Part shown: one piece after another, positions 23,019-33,613 of the stretch
Position numbering within the stretch: the stretch's first letter is position 1
Layout of the letters: every line of letters begins with the position of its first letter
Assembly: GCA_963693085.1 (NCBI GenBank)
Contig: OY856409.1
Span: forward strand, 525,101,303-525,165,302
Direction: 5' to 3'
DNA length: 64,000 bases
From: Alisma plantago-aquatica
Lineage: Eukaryota; Streptophyta; Magnoliopsida; Alismatales; Alismataceae
The notes under the pieces: model-generated
The model's input: the letters and a program-made list of their open reading frames with translations, nothing else
Database searches by the model: none
Told to the model about the DNA's origin: nothing
Program-made: the position numbers and the translations under genes

Positions 23019-23945
23019 TCAATCGACCCTGAGGGGCCATGGTATGCAGATTTATGCAACTATCTAGCCTGCAAGCAACTTCCCCCAGATTTGACTTACA
23101 ATCGGAAGAAGAAATTCTTTGCTAATTTGAAGAACTATTATTGGGACGACCCTTTACTGTTCAGGCATTGTGTTGATGGATTGTATAGAAGATGTATCCC
23201 AGAAGAAGAAGCCCCCAAAATCCTCTTTGAGTGTCACTCCTCCCCTTATGGAGGACACTTGGGTGGCGAAAGAACTGCTGTTAAGGTCCTCCAGTAAGGC
23301 TTTTACTAGACGACCTTGTTTAAAGATGCTCATGCTTTTGTAAGATCTTGCAACGAGTGCCAGCGAATGGGGAATATCTCCCGCCACAATGAGATGCCAC
23401 TCTCTGATTGGATTGAAGTTGAGATTTTTTATGTGTGGGGCATTGCCTACATGGGCCCTTTTCCCTCCTCTTTTGGCTTCAAATATATTCTTGTCACTGT
23501 CGACTTTGTCTCCAAGTGGGTGGAAGTAGTCCCTACCATGACTTGTGATGCCAAGGTAGTAATCAAGCTTTTTACCAAGATCATCTTTCCGAGGTTTGGA
23601 GTTCTAAGGACCGTCATTAGTGATGGCGGCTCTCACTTTGTAGAAAAACAGTTTGAATCGCTGCTACGCAAGTATGGCATCCGTCACAAGGTTGTAACGC
23701 CATATTATCCCCAGACATCAGGACAGGTTGAAGTCTCCAATCGATAGATAAAGTAGATTTTAGAAAAGATAGTCATCAAGTCCCGCAAGGATTGGTCAGC
23801 TAAGCTGGATGAAGCTTTGTGGGCGTATCGAACCACTTTTAAGACACCATTGGGTACCACACCTTACCGCCTTATTTACGGAAAAGCCTGCCATCTTCCC
23901 TTTGAACTGGAGCATAAGGCATTCTGGGCGATCCAATGCCTCAAT
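23019..23945 (+). pseudogene. gypsy A integrase, zinc-binding and core
   Basis: The frame of the reverse transcriptase continues. The HHCC zinc-binding module is seen as CHSSPYGGH and CNECQ. The core shows [14 protein letters not shown] and [12 protein letters not shown]. At the first of the three catalytic acidic residues (normally WGIDYMGPF) this copy reads GIAYMGPF, so Asp is Ala; gypsy B keeps the Asp. Stops: TAA 23295-23297, TAG near 23308, and two TAG near 23745 and 23754. A frameshift near 23945 leads to the C-terminal part. Confidence 0.9.
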
Positions 23946-24349
23946 ATGACCAGACGTTGGCCGGAAAGAAAAGGTTTCTTCAGATCCAGGAACTTGAAAA
24001 GTTGAGACTTCGTGCTTATGAAAATGTCAAGATTTACAAGAAAAGGACCAAGATCTGGCACAATGCCCATCTAAATAAAAAGGATGTCAGCGAAGGTGAT
24101 AAAGTTTTATTATTTAAATCCTCTTTCTGCCTTTTTCCAAGAAAATTGCAGAGTAGATGGTCTGGACCCTTCATTGTGGCAAAGATATACCCATCTGGGA
24201 TGATGGAGTTATATGATAAAGACAATCCATCAAAAGTCTTCCCAGTGAACGGGCATAGAGTGAAGAGGTTCTATGAAGATGAAGCGTTCGTGAGAAGAAT
24301 AGAGATAAACCTGCAGGATGCTGAAATGATGACTAACAGAGCAGAGTAG
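23936..24349 (+). pseudogene. gypsy A integrase C-terminal part
   Basis: Shifted in frame from the core, this part starts near 23960 with [14 protein letters not shown] and contains the conserved GDKVLLF (near 24095), KLQSRWSGPF and FPVNGHRVK. The region is a DNA-binding tail in this group. It ends at TAG 24347-24349. Confidence 0.85.
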
Positions 24350-26009
24350 CAGAGTTTGAAGCTGTTGAGCTGACGACACAAACTACAATGCTCCTCAGGA
24401 GGCAGCCTGAGTCTTTAGTTTTCCCAGTATAGGACATTATTTCCTTTCCTGTAAGAAAAAAAACATCATGAACATTATCATTGTAATAAGACCCGGGTGA
24501 ATGCATGCGCCACGTGCACAAACTCTCTCATTTTATGGGCCACCGACTTATTTTTATAGCCTTGATAAGTAATACTATCTGAGGCTGGACGTTTTCCCTT
24601 TAGGCCAATGATGTTTTACTCATCAATGCTTTTCCTTTCTTTAGCTTTCGTTTGTCTATCCTTGCCTTGCTTTGTTTCCCCTCTTTTAGTTATGTATCGG
24701 GCATGCATAGTTGAGCTACCCGATACCCTACTTTTGATCGTGTTGGCCATCCACTTTAAGCACGCACAACAAGACTTCGCACGTTGCACCCGTGTCGGGC
24801 AACATATCACCCAGGCTTGTATCGGGCAACACACCCCATGCCGCGCGACACACGCCAGCCCTTATCGGGCAACGAACGTTAACATTGGAACCATGTTGCA
24901 CGATATACCAAGATCGTGTGATGCACCTTACCGCCCAGATCGAGTCATGCTTAGGAAGCCAAATCGACCCTTGACGTGACCATTAGACTGATTTTACTGC
25001 ATTTCGGGAACGATTTGCCTCCTAGCACAACACGTGCCCTTGTTTTTACCCAATTTACCCCCGCTCGCATCGGCTATATATAATAACTTCAGTTAACCAT
25101 GTCGGGCACTTGCATTTACTTTTTACCTACTCCCATATCGTGCATCTAGCCTTCGCTTTAGCTCTTGTGCTGACCAATGATCCCGTGTCGCACATAGCCT
25201 TCCACCCGACACAGGTATAACCCGATACACCATATCGTATCACGCATCTTTTGTTTTAGCGATTCCTTTATCAGACACGAAGCTTTAGTTTTGAATCAAC
25301 CAAAGAGTGTCACGCAAAGCCTCGTGTCGGGCGATACACTTTGCACGTTACCCGTGTCGGGAAACACCCATTTACTTTGTGCCGGGTTTTGTCTATCGGG
25401 GACTTCTGACTGCATCGTGCGATACATGTATCGCGCGACACATACCACGTGAGTTGTGTCGGGAAAGGCCCTTATCGCCAGTTTTGATTGACAAGGAAAA
25501 TTTAACTCGTGTCGCCCGACACACCATTGTATCGGGAGACACTTGTATCAGGTGGCGCTTTCTTATCCCGCACTGGAGCTCTGAGTTCTGACGTCTTATA
25601 ACCATATCGACCTCCGAACTTTTGCCGGATGACACAAGTATCACGCGATGCCTTGTCGGGCACGCGTATCGGGTACACATATCAGGTAGGTCTTTTTACC
25701 GACCCGATATTGTCCTGAACCCTTGGCCGGTGCCCATATTGGGTAATTCTGTCGCGCAAGTCTCGTTTTGTTAACGATACATGATATCGACCAACTATAT
25801 CGGCCAGATCCTATCATACAATAAGACACGTTTACCCCTGCCCGATATCAACTTTCTTTTGCCGGGATTTGTTTAGTTTTAACCAATATCAGTTTTTGAT
25901 TAATCACCTACCTTGTATTGGGCGACACGACCCTGCTGCCCGATACCAGGTAAAGTGACCCATTCAGTAAATTTATTACTTACTATACTTTTATTTGATA
26001 ATTACAGAA
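24350..26009 (+). repeat. gypsy A untranslated region with about 30 TGTCGGG/TATCGGG motifs
   Basis: No reading frame of interest. From about 24690 to 25950 the text is studded with TATCGGG, TGTCGGG, their complements CCCGATA and CCCGACA, and variants such as GATACA and CGACAC. They often form facing pairs, for example GTGTCGGGCGATACAC (25325-25340) and GTGTCGCCCGACAC (25511-25524). The same words fill the LTR at 16290-17100. Changed copies mostly differ at the CpG. Confidence 0.8.
25990..26009 (+). promoter_or_regulatory. possible 3' splice site before the third ORF
   Basis: A T-rich run ending ATTACAG (to 26007) stands two bases before the ORF3 ATG. It fits a plant splice acceptor, and env-position ORFs in some plant gypsy elements are made from a spliced RNA. 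No donor has been identified. Confidence 0.35.
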
Positions 26010-27536
26010 ATGGCCCGCACCAAGCAAATAGTCATCCAAGTAGACGAGCAAGGTCGAAGGATCAACCCTGAGGCCACAGCTGAAGCCACTACAGCCGAGC
26101 AGAAGCACCTGAACCCCAGCATAGCGGGGCCATCCGAGGCTGAGAAGCGGCCCAGGAGAGAAGCGACGGAAACCCCATCAACGACGGAACCCCTGGCTCA
26201 CTCTCCAGTATGGTTCGTACCCCGGGATATAGAGCACTAGCAACGCTACACAGAGGTAGCAACCAAGATCTACCGACCGACCCGATTCTTCCACCAACCT
26301 TCCTTCCACCAACTTGGCATCTTCAATAGACTAGACAACGTCTTAGGAGCTGCTGGGCTGAAGACAATATGCTTCAGCCTCTCCAGATCATACACTGAAC
26401 TCACCAAGGAGTTCATGTCCTCCCTCCGTAGGGTGTAGAATAGGCCGGAGGAAGTGGAGAGATTCGATAGAGTAGACCAGCTGTAGGGCCAGCTATATAA
26501 TTTTGAGCATGACATCTCAGAAAAGTTGCTCAATGAGATCTTATCCTCCTCAGAAGCCGAGAAGGAGATGCTGAACAATAGTGCCAAGATCGGCGAAGGC
26601 GACAACTTCAATCCAGTTAATGTTTGGAAGAAACTGACTGGCGAATCGTCCTACAAACCGGGGAGCAAGGTGGTGACCATCCATTCCTGCTTCTAGAGGA
26701 TCATCCACAAAATAGTGGTGTGCCTCCTATTCAACAAATATGAAATGAACAACCTCTACACCGAATAACTCCATCTCATGTGGTACATGATGGAGGGCAA
26801 GGTGGTCAACTTGGAGCGCTTTCTGTTGAATCAGCTCTACCCAATAAAGGATGCCACCAAGGAGTACTACATGGGTGGCATTGTCAACATGATAGCGGCA
26901 GGGTTGGGATACCCAAAAGAGCCGCATAGCCTGTCGAGGGCTCAGGGAGATGACACGATTGATTTGAAGTTCTTGCAATGAGCCAACATAATAAAAAAGA
27001 AGGGCCGCCGCTACTTCTACAGATTTGCAAGGACTTCCACCCTTCTGGCCCTCTCGCTCTGCATCAACTACGATTCAGAGAAGTTGGTCTTCACCACAGT
27101 AGAAATTGAAGCTGTGGAGGTTGAAGCCGCTTACGCCGCCACCACAAGAATACAAGAAAGGGTGGCCGCAAGAGGAGGTCCAATCCCTCTCAATGCTCGG
27201 CGAGACAAGTCTCCAACAACTCTTGTCGAGCTGTCCACTGCCCCCACGCAAACGGTGGCTACCGTTCCTGAAGCTGCCAATGCTACTTCTGAACCAGCCG
27301 CGGCCGCCAAAAAGACAATCGCCGCAGTTGCTGAAGAAGTAATGGCGATCGTGGAGGTCGCCGAAATAACCGGGGATGAAACAACGACAAAATCCCCGGG
27401 GGAAGCTGTCGCAGAAGAGATGGCTGAAGCTCCCAAAGCTTATGCTGCGCCTTCAATGGTAGAAGAAGTGGTACAGTCGGATGCCAGAAATGGTGCATTC
27501 GCTGAGCTCTTCGAGGCAGAGCTCAGAGCTATCTAG
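26010..27536 (+). pseudogene. gypsy A third ORF, Athila-type N-terminal part
   Basis: This ORF lies between pol and the 3' LTR, the env position of Athila elements, and its function is unknown. From ATG 26010 one frame runs through 27536 with six stops before the last (four TAG, one TAA, one TGA). It begins MARTKQ, then a Pro/Thr-rich stretch, then the conserved block with YRPTRFFHQP and YTELTKEFMSSLR (26260-26420). The middle matches the typical order of Athila ORF proteins, with LNQLYPI and MGGIVNMIAAGLG near 26830-26910. An Ala/Glu/Val-rich tail follows from 27100. No signal peptide or convincing membrane segment is visible, so calling it an envelope is not supported. Confidence 0.75.
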
Positions 27537-29160
27537 CCCACCTTTTTTCCAGCGTCGCCAGTGGTAGCTGCGGAGGAGGTCACTGACAACCAAATGGTGG
27601 AGCAACAACCACCTTCCCCGTGCCCCTCTCCACTACTACAAGCAGGCGAGGCAGGGGAAACTACAAAGGTGCCAACGCCCCACCCTGAAGCAATGCCCAA
27701 GTGAAGACACACACTCGTCGGACCGAACCTCTCGCGTGAGGGATGTGAGGAGGCCGAGGGGAAGATCAGCCGCAACCCCTCCATCGCTGGGGTAGATTCT
27801 GGGTCAAGAGTTTGACCACTTGCGGGAGGTAACAAGCAACTACTCTATTACTTTTGCTTCCCTTACCCGCAAGTTTACTGTTTTCCAGGAAAGGCTCAAT
27901 GACCAGGAGCGGCAACTGTTGACTCTAGTTGGCCTCCCCAGCCAACTAGAGGCACTTAATGAAATGATGCAGTTGGCGCTCTAACGCCTCGATGCAATTG
28001 AAGAGAGGTTGGATTAGAGAGACGACCACCCCCATTCAAGACAGCCGAGGAGGTCTCCATCATCTCATGACTCCGACTCTCAGCCATCCTCATCGACATC
28101 CTCCTCTGGGACATCGTCTCCTTCTTCCTCTAGAGGGCCCTCCGCAACGCCCGAGGAAGGAACGACGCATAAGACAGCCGACGGGGCTCCAGTAGGACAA
28201 GAGAGTTCCCGCGGCATCGAAGAAGCTGCTCCCTCAGCCTCCCTAGACGAAGCTGAGGACAATGATGAATCAATCAACATCGAGGAGGACTCTTTTGAAG
28301 AATCAGAGGGAGAAGGGGGGACATCTACACTGCTAACGACAGACACCCCCTAGAGGAAGGAGTTCGACGACAGACACATTCTCTGCACCATTAGAAATAC
28401 CTTCCTTAGAGATGACAGACTTTGACAGAAAAGCAATCAGATACCTAACAATTAGAGACCAGAAGTTGCTGAAAAAGTCCTGAGATCGCAGGTAGATGAA
28501 GAAGACGTCATCTGGAGCGATGGCTACTTCTCCGTACGATGGGGAGCGCTGAGGAACATGTTCCGCTCACCGGCCATCATCGAAAAGAAACTTTTCAGGG
28601 TCCTACAAGGTACCGTGATCTAGAACGCGGGCATCAGACATGCCGACAGCTAATTTGCAAGGCCACCCCGACCTTGGCGAGAAGATTAATGAAGGGGCTG
28701 TACAACTCTACACAGGTGGCCAACATGCTGTAATACATTGAAGAGAACAACCCCAACCTGGTGTTTCCCCCCTACAAGCATCAAAGAAATTGGTTCCTTT
28801 GCATGGCAGATCTCCAGAATCATGACGTCCATCTCCTCAGTTGCTGCAACAAATAGGTCCCACACTTAGGAAACACCTTCGTTCACCCCGAAGATAGACA
28901 TATAAAGAAGAAGAGGGAAGCAGAAACAACACCTTCGTAGTCCTGCGCGCCATTTAGATGCTACACATCTTCGGATACTTAAGGCAACTCAAGGGCCAAA
29001 ACTTCTATCAGCTCAGAAGCACTTATGCACTGCTGCTGATCAAGGACAGACGCTATTTCTAAGACACAGGCGTCCCAAAGAAGCTGCTGGACAACGATCA
29101 AGAAGACAAATCCTCCCAACCCAACAGCCTTCCATAAGGAGAAGCTGAGATGGCCACATA
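27537..29160 (+). pseudogene. gypsy A third ORF, low-complexity middle part
   Basis: The text changes frame more than once. A Ser-rich then acidic stretch lies at 28054-28353 (SSSTSSSGTSS, EEDSFEESEGEGG). A segment near 28460-28620 reads EEDVIWSDGYFSVRWGALRN in another frame. It links the Athila-type part to the Ulp1-like part and may be one decayed protein with them. No known domain was recognised. Confidence 0.5.
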
Positions 29161-29161
29161 T

Positions 29162-29992
29162 ATTTACAAGGTAGGCAAGCAGATGGATATTCTGTGTGAG
29201 ATTCTTACAACTGAAGACCCCGCTTCACCTGATTCTTTAGAAGAAAAGATCAACAACTTTGACCGTTCTGCATGTTCTTCACTAACCCAGGAATAGGTCA
29301 ACGAAATTCTACAGAAGCTGACTGATTCTACCCTCGTAGATGTCATATATGAGATAGAAGATGTCATAGTCCCAATTGATGATCTTCGCGACGTGATAAA
29401 GATAGGAGGATGTCTGGCAATGTTGGTGGTGGCAGCCTACTTCCAGATACTACAGAGAAAGTTTGAACATGCATACATCACCCATCCAATGTTGTTCAAC
29501 GATATCTGCATAGCTGATGAGTCAAGAGCGAAGCAATCATTTCTGGCAAAGATACAAAGCATCATGCCACATATCATCTTGTTTTTGATACTGTACTACA
29601 ATCATTGGATGCTCCTAACGGTGTACACTCGCCCATGAGCAACAATCTTCTACAATAGTTCGGACAACAATAAAGATCATCCAGTGCAGTGTACATCAAC
29701 TGCATTGACACCCCTCGAGTGCTTAGCAAGAAAATACTACATCGAGGTGGCAACGCTGATCCAGCCGTTCCTGGAAAACACGATGAACGAACGACACGAG
29801 CTTCAATTATGCCACAACAGTCCACAAAAAGCTCCACAATCAAACGACTCCGACATCTATGTGCTAGAATGGATCTCTAGCTCGGTGACGCTACAACAAA
29901 TGCCTGACAAGCTCCACCACATAGACTACCACAACAAACACGGAGAATATGTGTGGGAGCTTATATCTAAAGGAGGCACGCTCGCCAGCTAA
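29162..29992 (+). pseudogene. Ulp1/C48 SUMO-protease-like domain in gypsy A, catalytically dead
   Basis: One frame runs from 29162 to 29992 with TAG near 29294 and TGA at 29636-29638. The order of motifs fits peptidase family C48: an N-terminal helix region with GGCLAMLVVAAYFQIL (cf. the usual LxDxVIxxY), then HWMLLTVYT with the catalytic His (29594-29596). Seventeen codons on is FYNSSD, with Asn where the catalytic Asp stands in yeast Ulp1. Then comes QSNDSDIYVLEW (29837-29872), which keeps the Gln and Asp of the QxNxxDCGxYV motif but lacks the Cys-Gly pair, a six-base loss at 29854/29855. Such enzymes remove SUMO; in plants Ulp1-like genes are known as passengers of Mutator-like and CACTA elements. 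This copy cannot be active. Confidence 0.72.
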
Positions 29993-30989
29993 ACCCTCAT
30001 TGACTTATCACTATTCTACCTTATTTATCTCACAACTCTGGGACAGAGTGTGGGGTACGTTTGGGGGGTACTATATACCAGTGAGGGAGGTACTAAAAGT
30101 TCTCCCTTTTTGTCTTTCTTCTTTCTCTTAAACATACCCTGTGTACATATACATATACAAGTCTGATACAAAATACTGCATATACAACTCCTTGCCTCTA
30201 TACAATTGTACAAATACATTCTATAGTAAAAACTTGATACAACTTCTCCCAGCTTGTTTTCTCTGTGTCTAAGGTGGTGTAGGTTTTTGTTTATGTTCTT
30301 TCCGAAAATGCAGTCTCAAATGACAAAGACTATAACTTTTCTATGCCAATTTCGAAAAATAATCTTGCAGCAGCTAAGAGATGTGTATGCGAAGGAAAAA
30401 GCTGCCCAAACAATGAATTTTCTCTTGATTCCTTTACCCAACAAAATCCCAAAAAGAGAGAAAAGCTTTATGAGAGTGAATAAAAGCATGAGAGTTGTGC
30501 CAAATGAAAAAAAAATAAACACTTGTCTTTCCAAAAGTACCCATCTTTAGGCATGGTAGATCTGGAGCAGTGGTATGTAGGATGTGAAATCACTACTCTA
30601 AAGCCAACTGACTTGGACTGCAGGGACCACTTGCCCGTTAACGGACCCGTACCTGGATGGACCGATGGGAAACAAGAAAAACCCAAAAAGCCTTAAGCCT
30701 ACCCAAAAACCCAACTTTCTACTCCCAAAAGCTGTTTCGTGTGAAAGCTAACTTCAAAATCATGCACCTAAGTCTCGCCAAAGCTGAAGTGAAATTTTTT
30801 GCTTAAATAAGGCAGGAAAAATAAAGTCCATTGTTCGTGGTCAGACATAAATCTCCTTAAGACATCTCAATACTCACTCAAACCCCTTGTCTGAAAACTA
30901 TGACGGATTAAGAAGTAGTATCGCAAAACAAAGTGTTAAAATAAGTACAGATTGATTGAGGACAATCAAAATGCTAAGTTTGGGGGAAT
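29993..30989 (+). other. gypsy A 3' untranslated region and polypurine tract
   Basis: No gene. Near its end TTGAGGACAATC (from about 30956) precedes AAGTTTGGGGGAAT (30977-30990), the layout of leader and purine tract seen in gypsy B at 54040-54073. The tract primes plus-strand synthesis next to the 3' LTR. Confidence 0.8.
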
Positions 30990-32880
30990 TGATAACACCC
31001 ATTTTATGGATATTTATGGCTCATATTCCGTTGTCAAACCTGCCTTCTAAACTATTTTCCTTTCCATTTTATCATGTTATTGCATAATAATAAACCACAC
31101 TATGCTCCTAACTCTTTTCCCATCTTTTACAGACTTTCCCTTGCTTTTCCACTCAAAATCAGCAAAAAGGCCCATCCAGACCCACTTACAACGAATCGGC
31201 CCCTTCACTGGTCGCACGACACACCCACTTACCCGTCGCGGTCTCTACCCGATGTGGCAGCAACCCAACATGGGCGTGTCACATGAGGAGGCATCTGACG
31301 AGTGACACGCTACCTACCCGACAAAGAGCTTCTACCCGCCATGACCAATCAACCCGATATGGGCATGTCACACACTTCAAGCCACTCATCGGAAGCAGCC
31401 GCCTGCCACAACCACCCGATACCTTCGCAACCTGGCACGCGATAGCCAAGACATGCCGAGCGATACACATGTGTCGAACATCCCCGAAGCCATGTGAACA
31501 AAGCCAATTGAGGACACATGGCTCTACAAGAACCGCAACCTCTTCCAAACCGCATCCTATAAATAACAGCTATAGGACTCCGATGGGACAGGTCAAAACC
31601 TCGCGAAAGCTAACTTTGGAAAACATCTGGAGCTAGTGTGTCGACTTCCAAGGAGTGCCGGGCGATACTAGGTGAGCACACTCCCAACCCGAGAGGGGCG
31701 GGAGTGGTTCACTTAGAACAAGTCTCAATAGCTGCAACAGCCTGATATGACCAAGAAGGCCACCCGATGTGCCAGATTCCTAGATGGGCTCCTTCCCGAG
31801 ATGGCTCACCCCCTACACCCAATACAAGGAACCCGAGAACCTAAGTCATCTCTAACCTAGCATGATATTGAACCCGATACAGACCACCCGTCACGGTGTG
31901 TCGCCCAAGAGGGTGGTACCCCGACACGACCGTATCAGGTAGGGAGACTTGACCGATACGCCTGCCTGTCATGGCATGTCGCCCGACACAGGCATATCGG
32001 GTAGAGCTCCCGCCCGGTATCGGGTTGGCGATACCTTAGGGGTCTGCTGCTGTATATCGACCTCCTATATCAAGGGGGCTGATACATATCATCCCTTTTT
32101 ACAACAATTTACTTTTGTTTATTACACATTGTAGCTAAACCCTTTACATATCTATGCTTATGGAATCAGTGGAGTTTAATATCTATTGTTCTGTGTATGG
32201 TTCCTTTTTGTTGGATAATTTCTTTATAGAATCTAAACTCTAGCCTGTATGCTTGGATCATGTTTTGACTAGCTATCAAATCGTGTTTCCTGTTTCAACT
32301 CCTTTGAGAGAGGGATGTTGTAACTCAAGAGTTCAGTCCGATCCGGGAGTACGAGAGTGCCCAGGATTGGGGCCGCCCCTATTTTCTTTCCACTCCAACT
32401 CATGTCCATTACTCTTGAGAGAGGGTATCGACACGTAGTTGGAGGTACCCTCTTTGAGAGAAGAGAGTACAAGAAGTTTTCCGCTACCGCTTGTTATGCC
32501 TAAGTCTTCTTCCTTTGTGCTTTACCTTAACGATAGTTTTATCTCTCCGGATTCTACTTTACAAAACCTTTATAAAAACCTCTTAACCCAAAACTTAAAT
32601 ATTTCTTGTAACTCCTTTTGGAGATAAGATTTTCTATTTGATTCTTTGTGATTCTTTTAATGTGACATACAAACTTTCCTTGCACCCCTTTTTTTGAAGT
32701 TCTTAGACAAGTGAAGCCCAAGTTCTGAAGCGCCATTCTTCCGATCCCTGTGTTCGACCCCTTAATTACTTCAAACCTATGCTAGTTGCAGGTGTCTTAA
32801 ACATTCATGTACTATAAATTATAAAAGTATGATAACCTAGACATGTCTCCATCTTTTGGACCCACATTTAAGGCTCGTCA
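30990..32880 (+). repeat. gypsy A 3' LTR
   Basis: It starts TGATAACACCC and ends GGCTCGTCA, 1891 bp, collinear with the 5' LTR. Copia internal sequence follows at once. Confidence 0.93.
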
Positions 32881-33613
32881 GATAGATCTACATTATATGT
32901 AGAAATTGGAGTATTTTTGGATTTTATGCAGACTTTGCTCCAGTTTCAGTTTTTGCTGCAAGAGTAGTGTTTTTTATGCAAAAATGACCTTCTGAGCAAG
33001 GCTCATTTCTTTGCAATGAGCCTTGACAATTTTTTGGAAAATTCTGTCATCTTGAGGGACAAAATTGTGATTTATTGTTTTTCTGCAGCACCTTATCTTG
33101 TATTTTGGGTTGTTCAAGTATATGCTTTAACTTGCTTTTCTTTCTATGCTTGGAAAAGCCCCTATATGTGCTCTTTTACTCTCCTCATATAACTTATGTT
33201 ATGTCCTTTCCTTTAACAAGTGGTGTTTCTTATTTCTTCATACCCCCACTTTTTGAAATGATAAAGGGGGAGAAAGATATGTCTTCTTTTGACAAAATAG
33301 GGAGAAGGCATGTCTTACATGAAGAAGAGAAGTATGTCCATGTAAAGGGGAGAAGGTAAATGGGAGAATACATATATGTGTAGAAACACATATGAGTAGA
33401 AGACATATTATTCTATAAATGTTATGAAAGCTAACCATGCAGGAAAAATAACATCAATTGAGGGGGAGTATGAGAACTCCATGCACATCAATTGAGGGGG
33501 AGCATATGAGCTCAATCCTATTGAAACCCCTAGGTTTCTCTAAAGGTATGATTTTACTTAAATGCTTTCAATATATTTATGGAATGGTTTGTCATCTTCA
33601 AAAAGGGGGATAA
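32881..33613 (+). other. copia internal non-coding region, right part, with polypurine tract
   Basis: No pol text. CATCAATTGAGGGGGAG occurs twice (from about 33452 and 33485), and the purine tract AAAAAGGGGGA (33600-33610) stands three bases before the LTR. Several earlier GGGGGA runs resemble extra purine tracts. Confidence 0.75.

Larger units (their letters stand above)
16053..32880 (+). mobile_element. Athila-type Ty3/gypsy element 'gypsy A'
   Basis: Two 1891-bp LTRs flank a tRNA-Asp primer site, gag, protease, reverse transcriptase, RNase H, integrase, a motif-dense untranslated stretch, a third ORF with a Ulp1-like end and a purine tract. The reverse transcriptase text (FMDDFSVY, LNWEKCHFMV, FYRRFIKDFSKI-like) is of the Athila group. 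The flanks read CATAT (left) and GATAG (right), so no clear target duplication is left. It sits in the gag-only copia element and is itself hit by Cassandra. All frames are broken. Confidence 0.93.

Noticed and set aside
26010..29992. Envelope glycoprotein in gypsy A
   Set aside because: Only the position suggests it; there is no signal peptide, fusion-like segment or clear membrane anchor.
32881..32885. Exact 5-bp target duplication for gypsy A
   Set aside because: The left flank reads CATAT and the right GATAG; the match is too weak to call.
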